Part shown: positions 12,430 to 22,539 of the stretch, one piece after another
Numbering within the stretch: position 1 is the stretch's first letter
Layout of the letters: each line of letters opens with the position of its first letter
Source: Pyrenopolyporus hunteri
Lineage: Eukaryota > Ascomycota > Sordariomycetes > Xylariales > Hypoxylaceae
Length of the DNA: 64,000 bases
Direction: 5' to 3'
Assembly (NCBI GenBank): GCA_902806595.1
Contig: CADCXC010000012.1
Location: 1,138,084-1,202,083, forward strand
Program-made: the position numbers and the translations under genes
Notes under the pieces: generated by a model
Told to the model about the DNA's origin: nothing
Database searches by the model: none
The model's input: only the letters and a program-made list of their open reading frames with translations

Positions 12430-12593
12430 GAACATATATAAATATTAACGGTTCGAAATGAATATATACCTATATACAGTGTTCTCGAGTTTTGGCAGGT
12501 GAGCCATCCGTCCCAAGCTAGGGGAATGTTACGGACCGGAATCAAGGATTTGGACTCGCGTCGACTCCTACCCTCTATCTTGCCGCGAGGTTC

Positions 12594-14323
12594 TTACAGC
12601 TGAATCGCGACGGCGTTAAAGTTTACCTATTCGCTTGTCAGTTCCGCATTCCCCAACGTCTTCTCATTCAAAGCTGGAGGGACTTACATGGCCTGTAGCT
12701 GGGCAGCTAGTCGAGATTTGGGGACCGGTCGTAGATCTGCCGTCGATCGTGACGGTAACATCGCCGGACTTGCCGCCGAAAGGAACCTGGTAGAAGTACG
12801 CCTTGCCAACCGAGCTTGACGGGCTCACAGTCTGGCTTGAACCCCCGATGGTAACTGTGATATCCTTAGGGGAGTTGGACAGGGCAATTACAGAGACTAC
12901 ATCCTGAGTTCCGCTCGCCGCCGAAGCACTTCCTCCCTGACCCCAAACGGTGCCTGCGATTTAAACGTTAGCTCACGTAGTCGAACTGGGGCAAATATAT
13001 ATATTCATTTCTTACCACCATCGCTGCAGACGTATGCGGGTGTAGTCCGGTACCATGCAATAGCTCCCTCGGACGGTAGCGGCACATCTGCGCTCCCAGC
13101 CTTGTAGGCGCTGATGAAGTAGGGCAATACGAAGCGGAAGGCAGAGTGGTCGAACCCGTTGATATATGACTCGGCACCGCTTACGATCTGTGCTGGGACG
13201 GGGTTGTTGATGTAGCTAGACTCGCCGTAGTCGTTCCCTAGATATTCACATTAGTCTTCCTCTGCCTGGGTATGTGGGTACCTAGGTAGGTATCCGTGTG
13301 ACGTTCGTCCCGGGTATATAATGCGCGCTTACAGGTGATGATCTCGATGTATTCCGGCTGGATCTCGAGAACTTGCTTCCAGCGGTCGTACCAGAGGGAG
13401 TCGCTGGACGAGTACCAGTTCTTGTTGTATTGGGGAAGATCTAATGTCTCGATTAGTAGGCAAGTCCTCCACAAGCAGGTTCTATCCCTTCGTAGGGATG
13501 GATACGCTCGTACCTGTGTAGAAGTAAGGGCTGACACCCATCATGTACGCCTTGCCCTGAAGAGTAGACTTATACGCCTGGTCGTTGCCGGTCGATATCG
13601 TGTACTCATTCGCGTTTGGCCAAGCGCCCCAGTTGACTATACTCATGTAAATTATTGAGATGGCCACAAATTGACGGAAGGGATATTACGTACAAGCACC
13701 GTCGATCTGACCGAGCTTGCTTCCGACGCCTGGAGCTCCGAGCGACGACCAATCCGGAACCACTATATCGTCTGGGGTCAGCAATAGAAAACGTATCAAG
13801 ATATATCTCCCCGAAAGCATCAAAGATGCCTACGGCTAAGCAGCTTTCAAGTGCACTCACAGAATATGTCACCCGTAGCACCACGCACCGCGGCCCAGTT
13901 ATCAGCCCAGTCGGGGCCTTCGAAGGTGGAGACGAACGGCTTCCCGTTAACCTTGAACTGGCTACCGGCGTTCTTGTACTGGTTAACGAGCGAGATAACC
14001 TGGTCGACCGACCAGGAGCTGGCGGCCATGTCGAAAGAAAGGAATAAGCTGAAGCCGTTGGACGAGGCGGTATCGTACGCAAGCTGTAGCTGCTCGCCGT
14101 TCCACGAGTCGGCCGACCCGACATTCAGGGCGAAGCCGTCGATGCCAGCCGACTTGGCTTCGGTAATATCCTTTTGCCATTGGTCACGGGACTGTCCGCT
14201 GGTCAAGCCGACCATATAATGCGCAAAGACCTGACGGCCATTACCCTGCCTCGGCAGAGCTACGCCGGCTGCGACGGTGTTGGCGAGCAGCGCTACCGCT
14301 GCCGCCGCGAGGTTGAACAGCAT
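12594..14323 (-). CDS. Secreted GH71 alpha-1,3-glucanase (mutanase)
   Basis: Hydrolyses alpha-1,3-glucan, a fungal wall polymer; secreted. Exons on the minus strand: 14323-13861, 13762-13694, 13636-13514, 13440-13333, 13237-13016, 12953-12688, 12626-12594. All junctions are GT-AG and phase-consistent, giving 427 aa. Residues 1-20 form a signal peptide (MLFNLAAAAVALLANTVAAG). The catalytic domain starts with VFAHYMVGLTSGQSRDQWQKDI and continues with AGIDGFALNVG, FSLFLSFDM, PFVSTFEGPDW, DGAFNWGAWPN, MGVSPYFYTDLP, and ITWNDYGES, the hallmark of GH71. A C-terminal beta-rich region follows (GGTVWGQGG ... DVVSVIALSNSPKDI ... CPATGH). The last exon is tiny (VNFNAVAIQL); the GTAAGT donor before it makes its use likely, but reading through would end only a few codons later. 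An upstream in-frame ATG 12 codons earlier would spoil the signal peptide. The first intron junction codes L where relatives often have another hydrophobic residue. Confidence 0.92.
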
Positions 14324-17217
14324 CTTCGTTTCTTTTATTTTTCCGAAATATATCAAGGACGAGATATATGGAATGAATAGGAGAGTTTGTAAAGAATGAG
14401 AAAAAAAACCAAGGAGAACGATCTATGAAGAAATGATCGACCGAGAATTAGTCTTGGGGGTTGTAGCCGCATATATATACACACCGAATGGATATCTATA
14501 TTTATGTAGCATTTGAGTACGTAGCTCGGCAGATCCTAAATTTAATTCTAGCTCCCACTCCAGCCCAGGTGAATCAGGAGGCGGGCTATGTTGGCGTACC
14601 TGCTGCAGGGCTGCCGTGTCGGGGCCATTGTGGGTGCCTTTCAGAGACTAGCAATTTTGCTGATGCCATCATCACCTCCTCATGCCCCTGCTCTTTGCTC
14701 ACGATCACAGCCAAGCCCTGAGGGAGACCCGGCCAAATAATAAAGAACCGTTTAAACTAGGGCATACCGTGAGAGATGAGGTGAGATGGAAGATCCGAAA
14801 GCCTCAATATGATACCTGAAGCCTGCGGCGGACAAAAATGTACTGGTTCTGACGAAAACAATAAATGGTCTTGTATTACTGCGTTTACACGTATCTATTG
14901 CTTAGGTACCTTGTTCTATTGAGATGCCGGGCCAGCAGTCCGGCGGAAAAGATAACCTTACCAAGCAGATTGAAAATAAAGTAACTGCATTAATAGCTTA
15001 GCTCATTGTTTTGCTCTTTCGCCATTGCTAGCCAAGGGTGCTTTTACGTAACGCCGCGCTAGCGTAAGATATATAGTACGAACCAGCCTACATACCTACC
15101 TATCTACCTATTCGTGCTCACATCGAAACCACGTCGAAAGACTTCGAGGTCGGGAGGAGCCTATGGTTGTGATTTAATCACTATAGATATCACGTGCCGA
15201 AGTCACCGTCCTTCTTGGGTAATAAGCAGCGAGGTATAGATATAGAGGCATAGATACCTTATACTTATTTTGGTGTTCGGATTAGGCGTCGAGTAGCTCG
15301 TTCCTCCGGCCCTATGCGTCTAAGGACCCTGAGAGCGAACCCTTAAAACACCAGCGTCAGCTCCTCCAGCCCGAATATAGTGTCTCGGACGATCTAGCTT
15401 GGACACAACTATTACTATGTACGTCGCTTAATAGCGAACGGCAACGGGAATGTGTGCATGCCTAGGTGGGCACGTAGGTATTGTACAATACATATTGCGC
15501 TGCGCCGTATTTTAAAGAGCAGCATATAGGTATCTCCTATACGTGAATGTTCGGGTTGGTAAACATGACATGTCGACCCCGCGTCGACGATTTAGGAAGG
15601 TTAATGGCGAAAAAGAAAAGGAAACGAGACTGCCTCCCTTCACCTTCTATATTTATACCACCCGGGACCTAATGAAGAGGATTCAATAAAGAGAGCTAAT
15701 TAAGAGGCTGAATCGAGAGACCCAATCACAGCCGACAGACCGCCTTCAATTCGTGAAATGAAACAGGGTTATCCCCCTACGTACTATGTATATTAGAAAA
15801 GAAGAGGAAGAGTCGTAGGGCTGGAAGCTTCCTCTGCACGGGCGATTGTAAGGGGTGCCCAAGGTTCACAGCGTGCCTACCTAGGTAATATTGTGGCTTT
15901 CCTTCACACTTGTGGCTTGGGTGAGAGACCCCTTCCCCTTTTCTTCGTCTGCTTACTCGCCCGGCTTACTCATTCCGTGGCTCGTTGAAACGTTTAAAAT
16001 GCTTCCCCCTGAAAATGCTGCGCTGCTTTTGGGCTTCTCCGCTCCTATTCCTTTTTCATTTCGCGATCGAGGACGACTACCGACACCCATGCCCTTGGAT
16101 CGCGGCTCCCATGGAATATTAATAGGATCTTGCGTGCTGCCTGATGCGAATCGCTAGTCTGCCTGGCAATTGAACCCAATGCAATGTCACGCCGTGTACG
16201 GATTAATATATGTACCTACCTATACTCGGTCATTCGATTCTCTTTCATTCGCGTCGTCAATCCTTTGTCCGTTTTCCCATTACCTGGCACTTGCCCATGG
16301 CAAACTATACCCATTAGGTGGGCGGGTATATCTTGGCTCTTCTCCGGCGGGATGGCCATGAGTCTAGACCTCGAGCTTCCTAATCGGAAACTTCCAAGTT
16401 GTCCATGATTTCATTCTCACTTTATACTCACGAATAGCTTGAGGTCCCCCACATATTGTGCTAAACAACCCCGTCAATCACCATATCCATCGGCCGCGCT
16501 GCCTCATTCTTTCCTTCTTTCCTTCTTTCCTTCTTTCCTTCTTTCCTTCTTTCCTTCTTTCCTTCTTTCCTTCTTTCCTTCTTTTTTTTTCAACGTCAGC
16601 ACAGAAAAAGTGGGAGTAAAAGGTGTTATACTGTGCAGGTTTCTAGCTTCGGAGCTTTTGAGGCGAAGCGAAATTATATATCCCGTCACAGCGCGTCGCA
16701 CTTTCCCTTCGGTCGTAACACCGCGCCGTTTCTAGGACTTCGTCCAGCCTAGGGAAGTTAAGCTTTTCGTACCCGCAACGTTGCTCCGTCTGCCCCGATT
16801 TGTCTCAACCGCCGGCACCTCGCCTATTCGGAACCCTTCGAATCTTCACCTCGATGATACCCTATGTGTTCTCCACGTATAGATGCCCAATTCCCACCAA
16901 TCACCAGAGTGTTACAATTCCAGGCCGCGTGCCATTCAAGGGTCTCGTCTCGGTCTTGTTTTAAGCCGAGAGAACATAGCAGTCCGGCGCGATGTTTCGG
17001 CGTCCCATGATTCTCACTGCGTAGAGACCTATATCATGCATTGGGTGTATATTTACTCGGGCAAGGACTTAGGTGGGTAATAATAATGGGTTGTAGATCT
17101 GATTATAAGGTGGACGGTCTCCCGATCTGCATTGAAGAGCCTCTCTGTTGGTATTTATTCCATGCATCCACTGCTTCGCCATTTGCGGATCGTCAAGCAT
17201 AGCAACGGCAGCTCAAA
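14324..17217. other. Long intergenic region between divergent secreted-enzyme genes
   Basis: About 2.9 kb of shared upstream DNA for the GH71 gene (left) and the PL4 lyase gene (right). No supported coding region: short frames at 14,488, 15,891 and 16,170 lack family resemblance. It contains scattered TAGGTA-type repeats (about 15,090-15,110 and 15,465-15,480), a pyrimidine microsatellite at 16,506-16,590, and a leader before the lyase gene rich in CT. Cut-and-dried regulatory sites are not visible. Confidence 0.5.
16506..16590 (+). repeat. (TTCTTTCC)n microsatellite
   Basis: About nine perfect copies of the 8-bp unit TTCTTTCC followed by a T run. It is a pure pyrimidine strand; the opposite strand is purine-only. 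The open frames across it (LLSFFPSF repeats) are artefacts of the repeat. Confidence 0.95.
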
Positions 17218-18885
17218 ATGATGCTCCATCTCCTTCTCTTACCTACCTGCATCTTTGCTTCTTCGGTTTCTGCTGCATTCGGCTTCACCAAGTCCGGCAG
17301 CAACTACGTCGTCGATGCTGGTTCGAGTAATCCGCTAGTCTTCACGGTGAACGGAGGGAGCTGCGACATTACCTCGATCAAATATCGCGGCACTGAACTT
17401 TCCGCCGGCGGTACGCAACTATCGTCAGGCCTCGGCTCCGCAACTGTCAAGGTCGAGTCCGTCGCAGCCAGTGAGTTGTCGGGATCCAAATTGTAGCTTT
17501 ATCTCTATCGTATTCTTACCTCCTGCTCAGGCTCAGTCAACTATGTGAAGATAACCTGCACCACCTCAACCCTGACGCATTACATGGTGGTTAAGGAGGG
17601 AGAAAACAACATTTACTTGGCTACGTACATCAAGCAAGAGCCATCGGTAGGTGAACTGCGCTTCATCGCCCGCCTGAAGTCCTCTGTGCTACCCGAGGAG
17701 CACCCTTACGGCAAGGTGTCGACCACCGCCGGTAGCTCTTCTGCCGTGGAAGGCTCCGATGTCTTTATCGTAGACGGGGAGACCCGATCCAAGTTCTACT
17801 CGAGCACTCGATTTATCGACAAGGACGCCCAATGCGTCTACGGCGGTTCCGACGTCATCCACGTATGCGTGTTAGCGCCTCACCCCGAATCGTCGTCGGG
17901 TGGTCCATTCTTCCGGGATATCGAGTCGAACAATGCCGGCGACGCCACTAACCTCTACTGGTATATGAACAGCGGTCACGTCCAGACCGAAGCTTTCCGA
18001 ACCAACGTCCTACACGGACCCTACATATTAACATTTTCGCGCTCAGGCATCCCTAAGCTCCACGAAGCCGACACGTCCTTCTTCTCAGGGCTAGGCATCA
18101 CGGGCTACGTCCCTGACTCGGGACGCGGCTACGTCTCCGGCACGGCTTCGGGCGTTCCTAGTAGCTTCCAGGCTGTTGTACACTGGTATAACTCGGCAGC
18201 GCAATACTGGACCATCGCGTCATCCAACGGCGCTTTCAAGTCCCCCGCAATGAAGCCCGGCACCTACGCCATGGTCTTATACCAAGGCGAGTACAAGGTA
18301 GCTACCGCCAGCGACGTCTCCGTTAGCGCCGGCAAGACTACGTCGAAGAACATCGCCAGCACCGAGACGTCGCGTAATTCGCTTTGGAAGATAGGCGAGT
18401 ACGACGGCAAACCTACCGGATTTCTCAACGCAGACAAGTTCCTCCGGATGCATCCCTCTGATAAACGCATGGCGGCCTGGACACCAGTTACATACACCGT
18501 CGGGTCTTCGTCCCTAGACCAGTTTCCCATGGCTCTCTTCCAGGCCGTCAATAACCCCGTGACCATCAAATTCAACCTCAAATCCGCTCCCGGGGCTGCC
18601 ACTCTTCGAATCGCAACCACTCTATCGTTCGCCGGATCTCGCCCGCAAGCCAAAGTGAATTCGTGGACCGGTCCAGCCCCGCCAGCCCCGACAAAGATCG
18701 ACAGCCGTGGCGTGACCCGCGGGGCGTACCGCGGCTTCGGCGAGGTCTACGATGTTAGCATCCCCTCTGGAACTCTTGTCGCGGGCGATAATACTATCAC
18801 GATCACATCTATTTCTGGGAGCAGCGGCAGCACTTTCTTAAGCCCTAACTTCGTAAGCATGACCCCATTAACCTTTGATGGGTGA
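17218..18885 (+). CDS. Secreted rhamnogalacturonan lyase, PL4 (RGL-A type)
   Basis: Cleaves the rhamnose-galacturonate backbone of pectin rhamnogalacturonan I by beta-elimination, outside the cell. Exons 17218-17470 and 17531-18885, with a GTGAGT...CTCAG intron of 60 nt; 535 aa, the usual PL4 length. Signal peptide MMLHLLLLPTCIFASSVSA. Three domains follow in the order of the family: the catalytic beta-sandwich (FGFTKSGSNYVVDAGSSNPLVF ... ENNIYLATYI ... GPFFRDIESNNAGDATNLYWYMNSGHVQTE, the last holding the family's conserved His), a fibronectin-like middle domain (GRGYVSGTASG ... VHWYN ... AQYWTI), and a C-terminal jelly-roll domain introduced by LWKIGEYDGKPTGFLNADKFLRMHPSD and ending RGAYRGFGEVYDVSIP. 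ATG 17218 gives the complete signal peptide. It is divergent from GH71 and convergent with the MFS transporter at 19,504. Assignment is strong. Confidence 0.93.
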
Positions 18886-19503
18886 CATCTATATTAATGG
18901 GTGCGACCATAGATCTTCGACGCCGTCGAGCTATTTACGTGAACCTGCTTGTGAGTTGAGAATATGGTGTTTACCTCAAGTAATGTTCACGAAGCGCGTT
19001 GTGTTACGATTTGAAGCCTTCCAGGCTCCATCTGCTTAATACGTACCGGGTTACACGATTTCCCTGCCTAGAAGCCGTAACAGAAAGCACTAGGCACTAT
19101 CGACCTGTCGTTCTGTACATATATGCCGAGGGTTCCTTAGGTATCTACTCAATTAGAATTGCGTATACGGTAGTTTACCTAGCCCGTCGACGTGCTTACA
19201 GTCAGTCACTTTGCAATGGCTGCTCGACGGAAGTGGTTGATCCAGTGGCTGTTATTCTGTACTAGACCGTCTATCGCATCTCAATAGGTATAGGTTCGTA
19301 ATTAGCTGAGCTACCCAAGCAGCCAACTCAACGACGAGAGCTTCTAGGTAGATTATCTTTCGAGAGGTTAGGGCTATGCTTGTATCAAGCTAATCGTAAA
19401 TAGACTGACTTCTTACATGACCCGATCGAAGGGTACAGCTGCCGATACAAATTATGTTATTGCTGGATCTAGTCTAAATGGGTGGTAAATGACTTAAACT
19501 GTA
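18886..19503. other. Intergenic, convergent 3' ends
   Basis: About 620 bp between the stop codons of the lyase (+) and MFS transporter (-). An 88-codon frame at 18,999-19,265 shows no family features. I see no other element. Confidence 0.5.
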
Positions 19504-21336
19504 TTATAAGCCATAGCTCTCGCTTCTCTCCATGACGTACGACCACGCCAGAGCACATAGGGCGATAGCTACCAAATACAACCACCATACGAGTCCTATA
19601 ATACCCTCCTCAACGCCTAGGGCAAAAACGTAGCCCCCAACCGCCGGCCCAACGGCGCGTGCTAGGCTCGCTAGCATGTTCCCCGCGCCGTGTATGGTTC
19701 CAAGAACACTTTTCGAGGGCGTGGACTCCGTTAGAAGGATGACGGTGCTGGGAATCGCCATGGTGCGCGCCATGATCTGAGCACATACAACCAATCCTAA
19801 AAATACCCAGCGTATTCCGTCTTCCCCGCTCCCTGCAAGTAACGATAGGTAGGGCGCTGCGACGTACGTGATAGGGAACAGGAATAACGCTATCCGAAAG
19901 ACGCCGCGCGTGCCGATACGTGCTTGAAGCCGCGGATATATGAAGAGCTGCAGCAGGATGCCACATATACCGAACGTGGAGAGCCACAAGCCGATAGTGG
20001 ACGAGCGCAAACCCAGACCGCCGGAGAAAGCAAAGAACGACGCCTCGCTGTTATCGGCCGGCGGGCTACTCAGGTATACGGGAAATATGTGCATGAATGC
20101 CGAGTTGTGTAGCGGCAGTAATCCGAACGAGACCAACGCACAAACCACCCTCCGTGTCCAAATGTCTCGAAAAGGGATGTTATTGCGTCTCATATGTGCC
20201 GGGCCGAATACGGGCTTCTCATGATCTTGCTGCGTTTGTCCTAAGGACGTATCGTCGCTGCTGTTTATTCTCACGTACTCCCGGCCTCCTCGTCTCGGTA
20301 GCAGACGTCTAGTCCACCGTATTATCACCGCACCGGCCCTGAGAGCTGCATCGCTCTGATCCTCCATGCCCGGAAGTGTTTCTCTAAGACCTCCGACGGC
20401 CAGGATTAGAGCAATGCCTAGAAGAGCGGCGTTTAAGAGCGCAGGTAACGCGTACGGATACTCTAGAGTCCACGCCACACCATCAGGATTACCACTGGTG
20501 TTGAAAATGCCTTCTGGCCCGAAAAGCCAAGCTAGGTTAACAACAGGCTCGGCGAGACATCCTCCCAAAGCCAGACTTGCTACCATCCCTGCATTGAACA
20601 CCAGAGGCAGCAAAAGGAAGGCCTTGGTCTGATATTTTCGCTCGCGCACAATTTCCGCGGTCACGGTACGCATGATGCCAACGTTGCCGTTCGCAAGGCC
20701 GGCTAGGATCCTCCAAAACAGCAGCGCGCCAAACGACCGTGAGAACCCGAAGCCGATATTCGCCAGCACGGACACCGCGAGACCTCCCACGATCGACAGA
20801 CGCCGCCCATGCTCGTCCGATAGCCGACCCCACGGCAAACTCACGAGAAACTGGGCTAGCGGGAACGCGGCGACTAATAAACCCGAAGACTCGGAAATAC
20901 GGGCGGCAGCCGCATCGGTACCCTTGGGAGACTGGCTATTATCTTCGGGGGAGTTCGAGGCCGTTGGCGGCAGGACCGAGCGCACGAGGTAAAATATGTA
21001 CGGCAGCAGGCAGACGTTGGATAGAGGCTCAGATAAACGGCAGAGCGACAGGATGAACAACTGATCTTTATTCGGCAGATCCCGCCATCGGATTTTTACT
21101 GTCTTCGGTGGCGTAGCGGTTTCTTCTCGGCTCGATGGTTCGCCCCTAACATATTCTCCGCCCGTCGGCGCCGCGGTTCGGATTTCGAGATCTGGTAGGT
21201 CTTATGCCATGCGTAGAGGTAGTCAGCCGCCGTCCTTATTACATACCCTCGAACCAGCATAGTTTCTGCTTCAAAATCACTTACCGTTTCCCAAACAGAG
21301 CGAGGCCTCGTTCTCTCTACTTTCTTCTCGGCCCAT
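19504..21336 (-). CDS. MFS transporter, YCR023C/ZIFL-like
   Basis: Twelve-span proton-coupled transporter of the major facilitator superfamily. Exons on the minus strand: 21336-21285 and 21191-19504; the 93-nt GT-AG intron (GTAAGT...CCTACCAG) joins LGN-D-LEIRT in phase. 579 aa. ATG 21336 begins MGREESREN. The first membrane span follows WRDLPNKDQLFILSLCRLSEPLS; the loop 2-3 signature is WGRLSDEHGRR and the loop-4 stretch is RILAGLANGNVGIMRTVTAEI. The central cytoplasmic loop (residues ~275-345) is charged. The N-terminal phrase LP..QL.IL.LCR..EP is typical of the fungal YCR023C-like and plant zinc-induced-facilitator-like group. Substrate cannot be told from sequence. It is divergent from the sugar transporter at 22,540, with a 1.2 kb shared promoter region. 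Confidence 0.85.
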
Positions 21337-22539
21337 TTCGTTTCCAAGACGTCACGACGGCTAGAGACCGTCCAACTCAATTTTGATACCGTATCTAGCA
21401 GCTCAATCTTCTTATCACCGCCGTTCTAATTCCGTCCGGGATATTCTATCGTTTACTTCCTAATCCGATGCCGTATAAATACCTACCTATTTCTAGAGTC
21501 GCCGATAGAAACCCGAAGTGTATTGTTATCTCTTACGCGGCCTATTCGAACCATGTCTTAAGGATACACAAAATATTTACACAGAACACTCAGCATTGCG
21601 CAACAACACTGCGGATCTCATTTCATATATACCTCTATATCTACCTATACATGTATATCACCTACGGAAGCTAACTCCGTTGGAGCTTCGTTTGGGGTAA
21701 ATACCCATTATCTCGTCATCGCTCAACCTTTATTGAACCTCTCGGTGCTTCATGGTAATATCAAATTACCCAGGCCGGATTTAGAAACCCGAACTAGACG
21801 CAGGGCCCTTCCAGCTCCGGATCGAGACGCCTTATAAGGGCAACTAATGTTGTGTCCAGGGGTGTTCCAAAACCAATTTATCCGCGTCCAATGATACTTG
21901 CCGCTTCTCGCGCGCACAACATACGGCTGCCGATTTATCACACCCACTCGTTCTCGACACCATTCCTACGTGCTTGCAGCCACCGTACCACGTACTAATC
22001 TTGGCTCGCAGGCCCCGGGTGCCAGTAGTTCGGGGGAATAACATGGGGTAGGTGTGGACAAGCCGTACCATACCATTACAGCACCGAGAGAGAAAAAAAA
22101 AAAAATTCGCTGGACAAGCTTCAAAACCTGAATGGTAAGCTAATGCGGGGGTGGCACGCGGGCAATTCGTTGACACGGGAGATCTTCCCAGCATAATGGG
22201 TAGGCTCGCCACGCTCCGCTGGATGCATTAGTTATAGAATAGGCAGCTGGGCAAGGCCAGCTTGCTGGCGCGCGCGCGGGGGCTATCATACTATAGGCCA
22301 CACCTGAAAGTGGATGGGGGTGTGAAGCATCTACTTTGCGTTGTTTTGGGCTTGAATAAGTCGTCGACTCTCCAGCTCCTTGCGAGGTCGGTATTCCAGC
22401 TACCTAGGTAGATAGAAATACCTACTTCTTTAATCATCCCTCGTCGTTATCATCTCATGCTGTTCCAACACGCTCTCTTTTTATTCTCCGTATCCCCAGC
22501 CCGTTCCAATATATCCCGTATAAACACCCCAGATTTATA
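21337..22539. other. Shared upstream region of two divergent transporter genes
   Basis: Non-coding by inspection. It holds a 14-A run (about 22,088-22,101), an alternating CGCGCGCG stretch at about 22,270, and one TACCTAGGTAG repeat at about 22,400. The 122-codon minus-strand frame at 21,844-22,212 has no family resemblance. Confidence 0.5.

Noticed and set aside
16439..16735. 98-codon frame with LLSFFPSF repeats
   Set aside because: It is translated microsatellite.
21470..21560. tRNA-like B-box (GGTTCGAATAGG on the minus strand)
   Set aside because: No matching A-box, anticodon arm or acceptor stem could be built around it.
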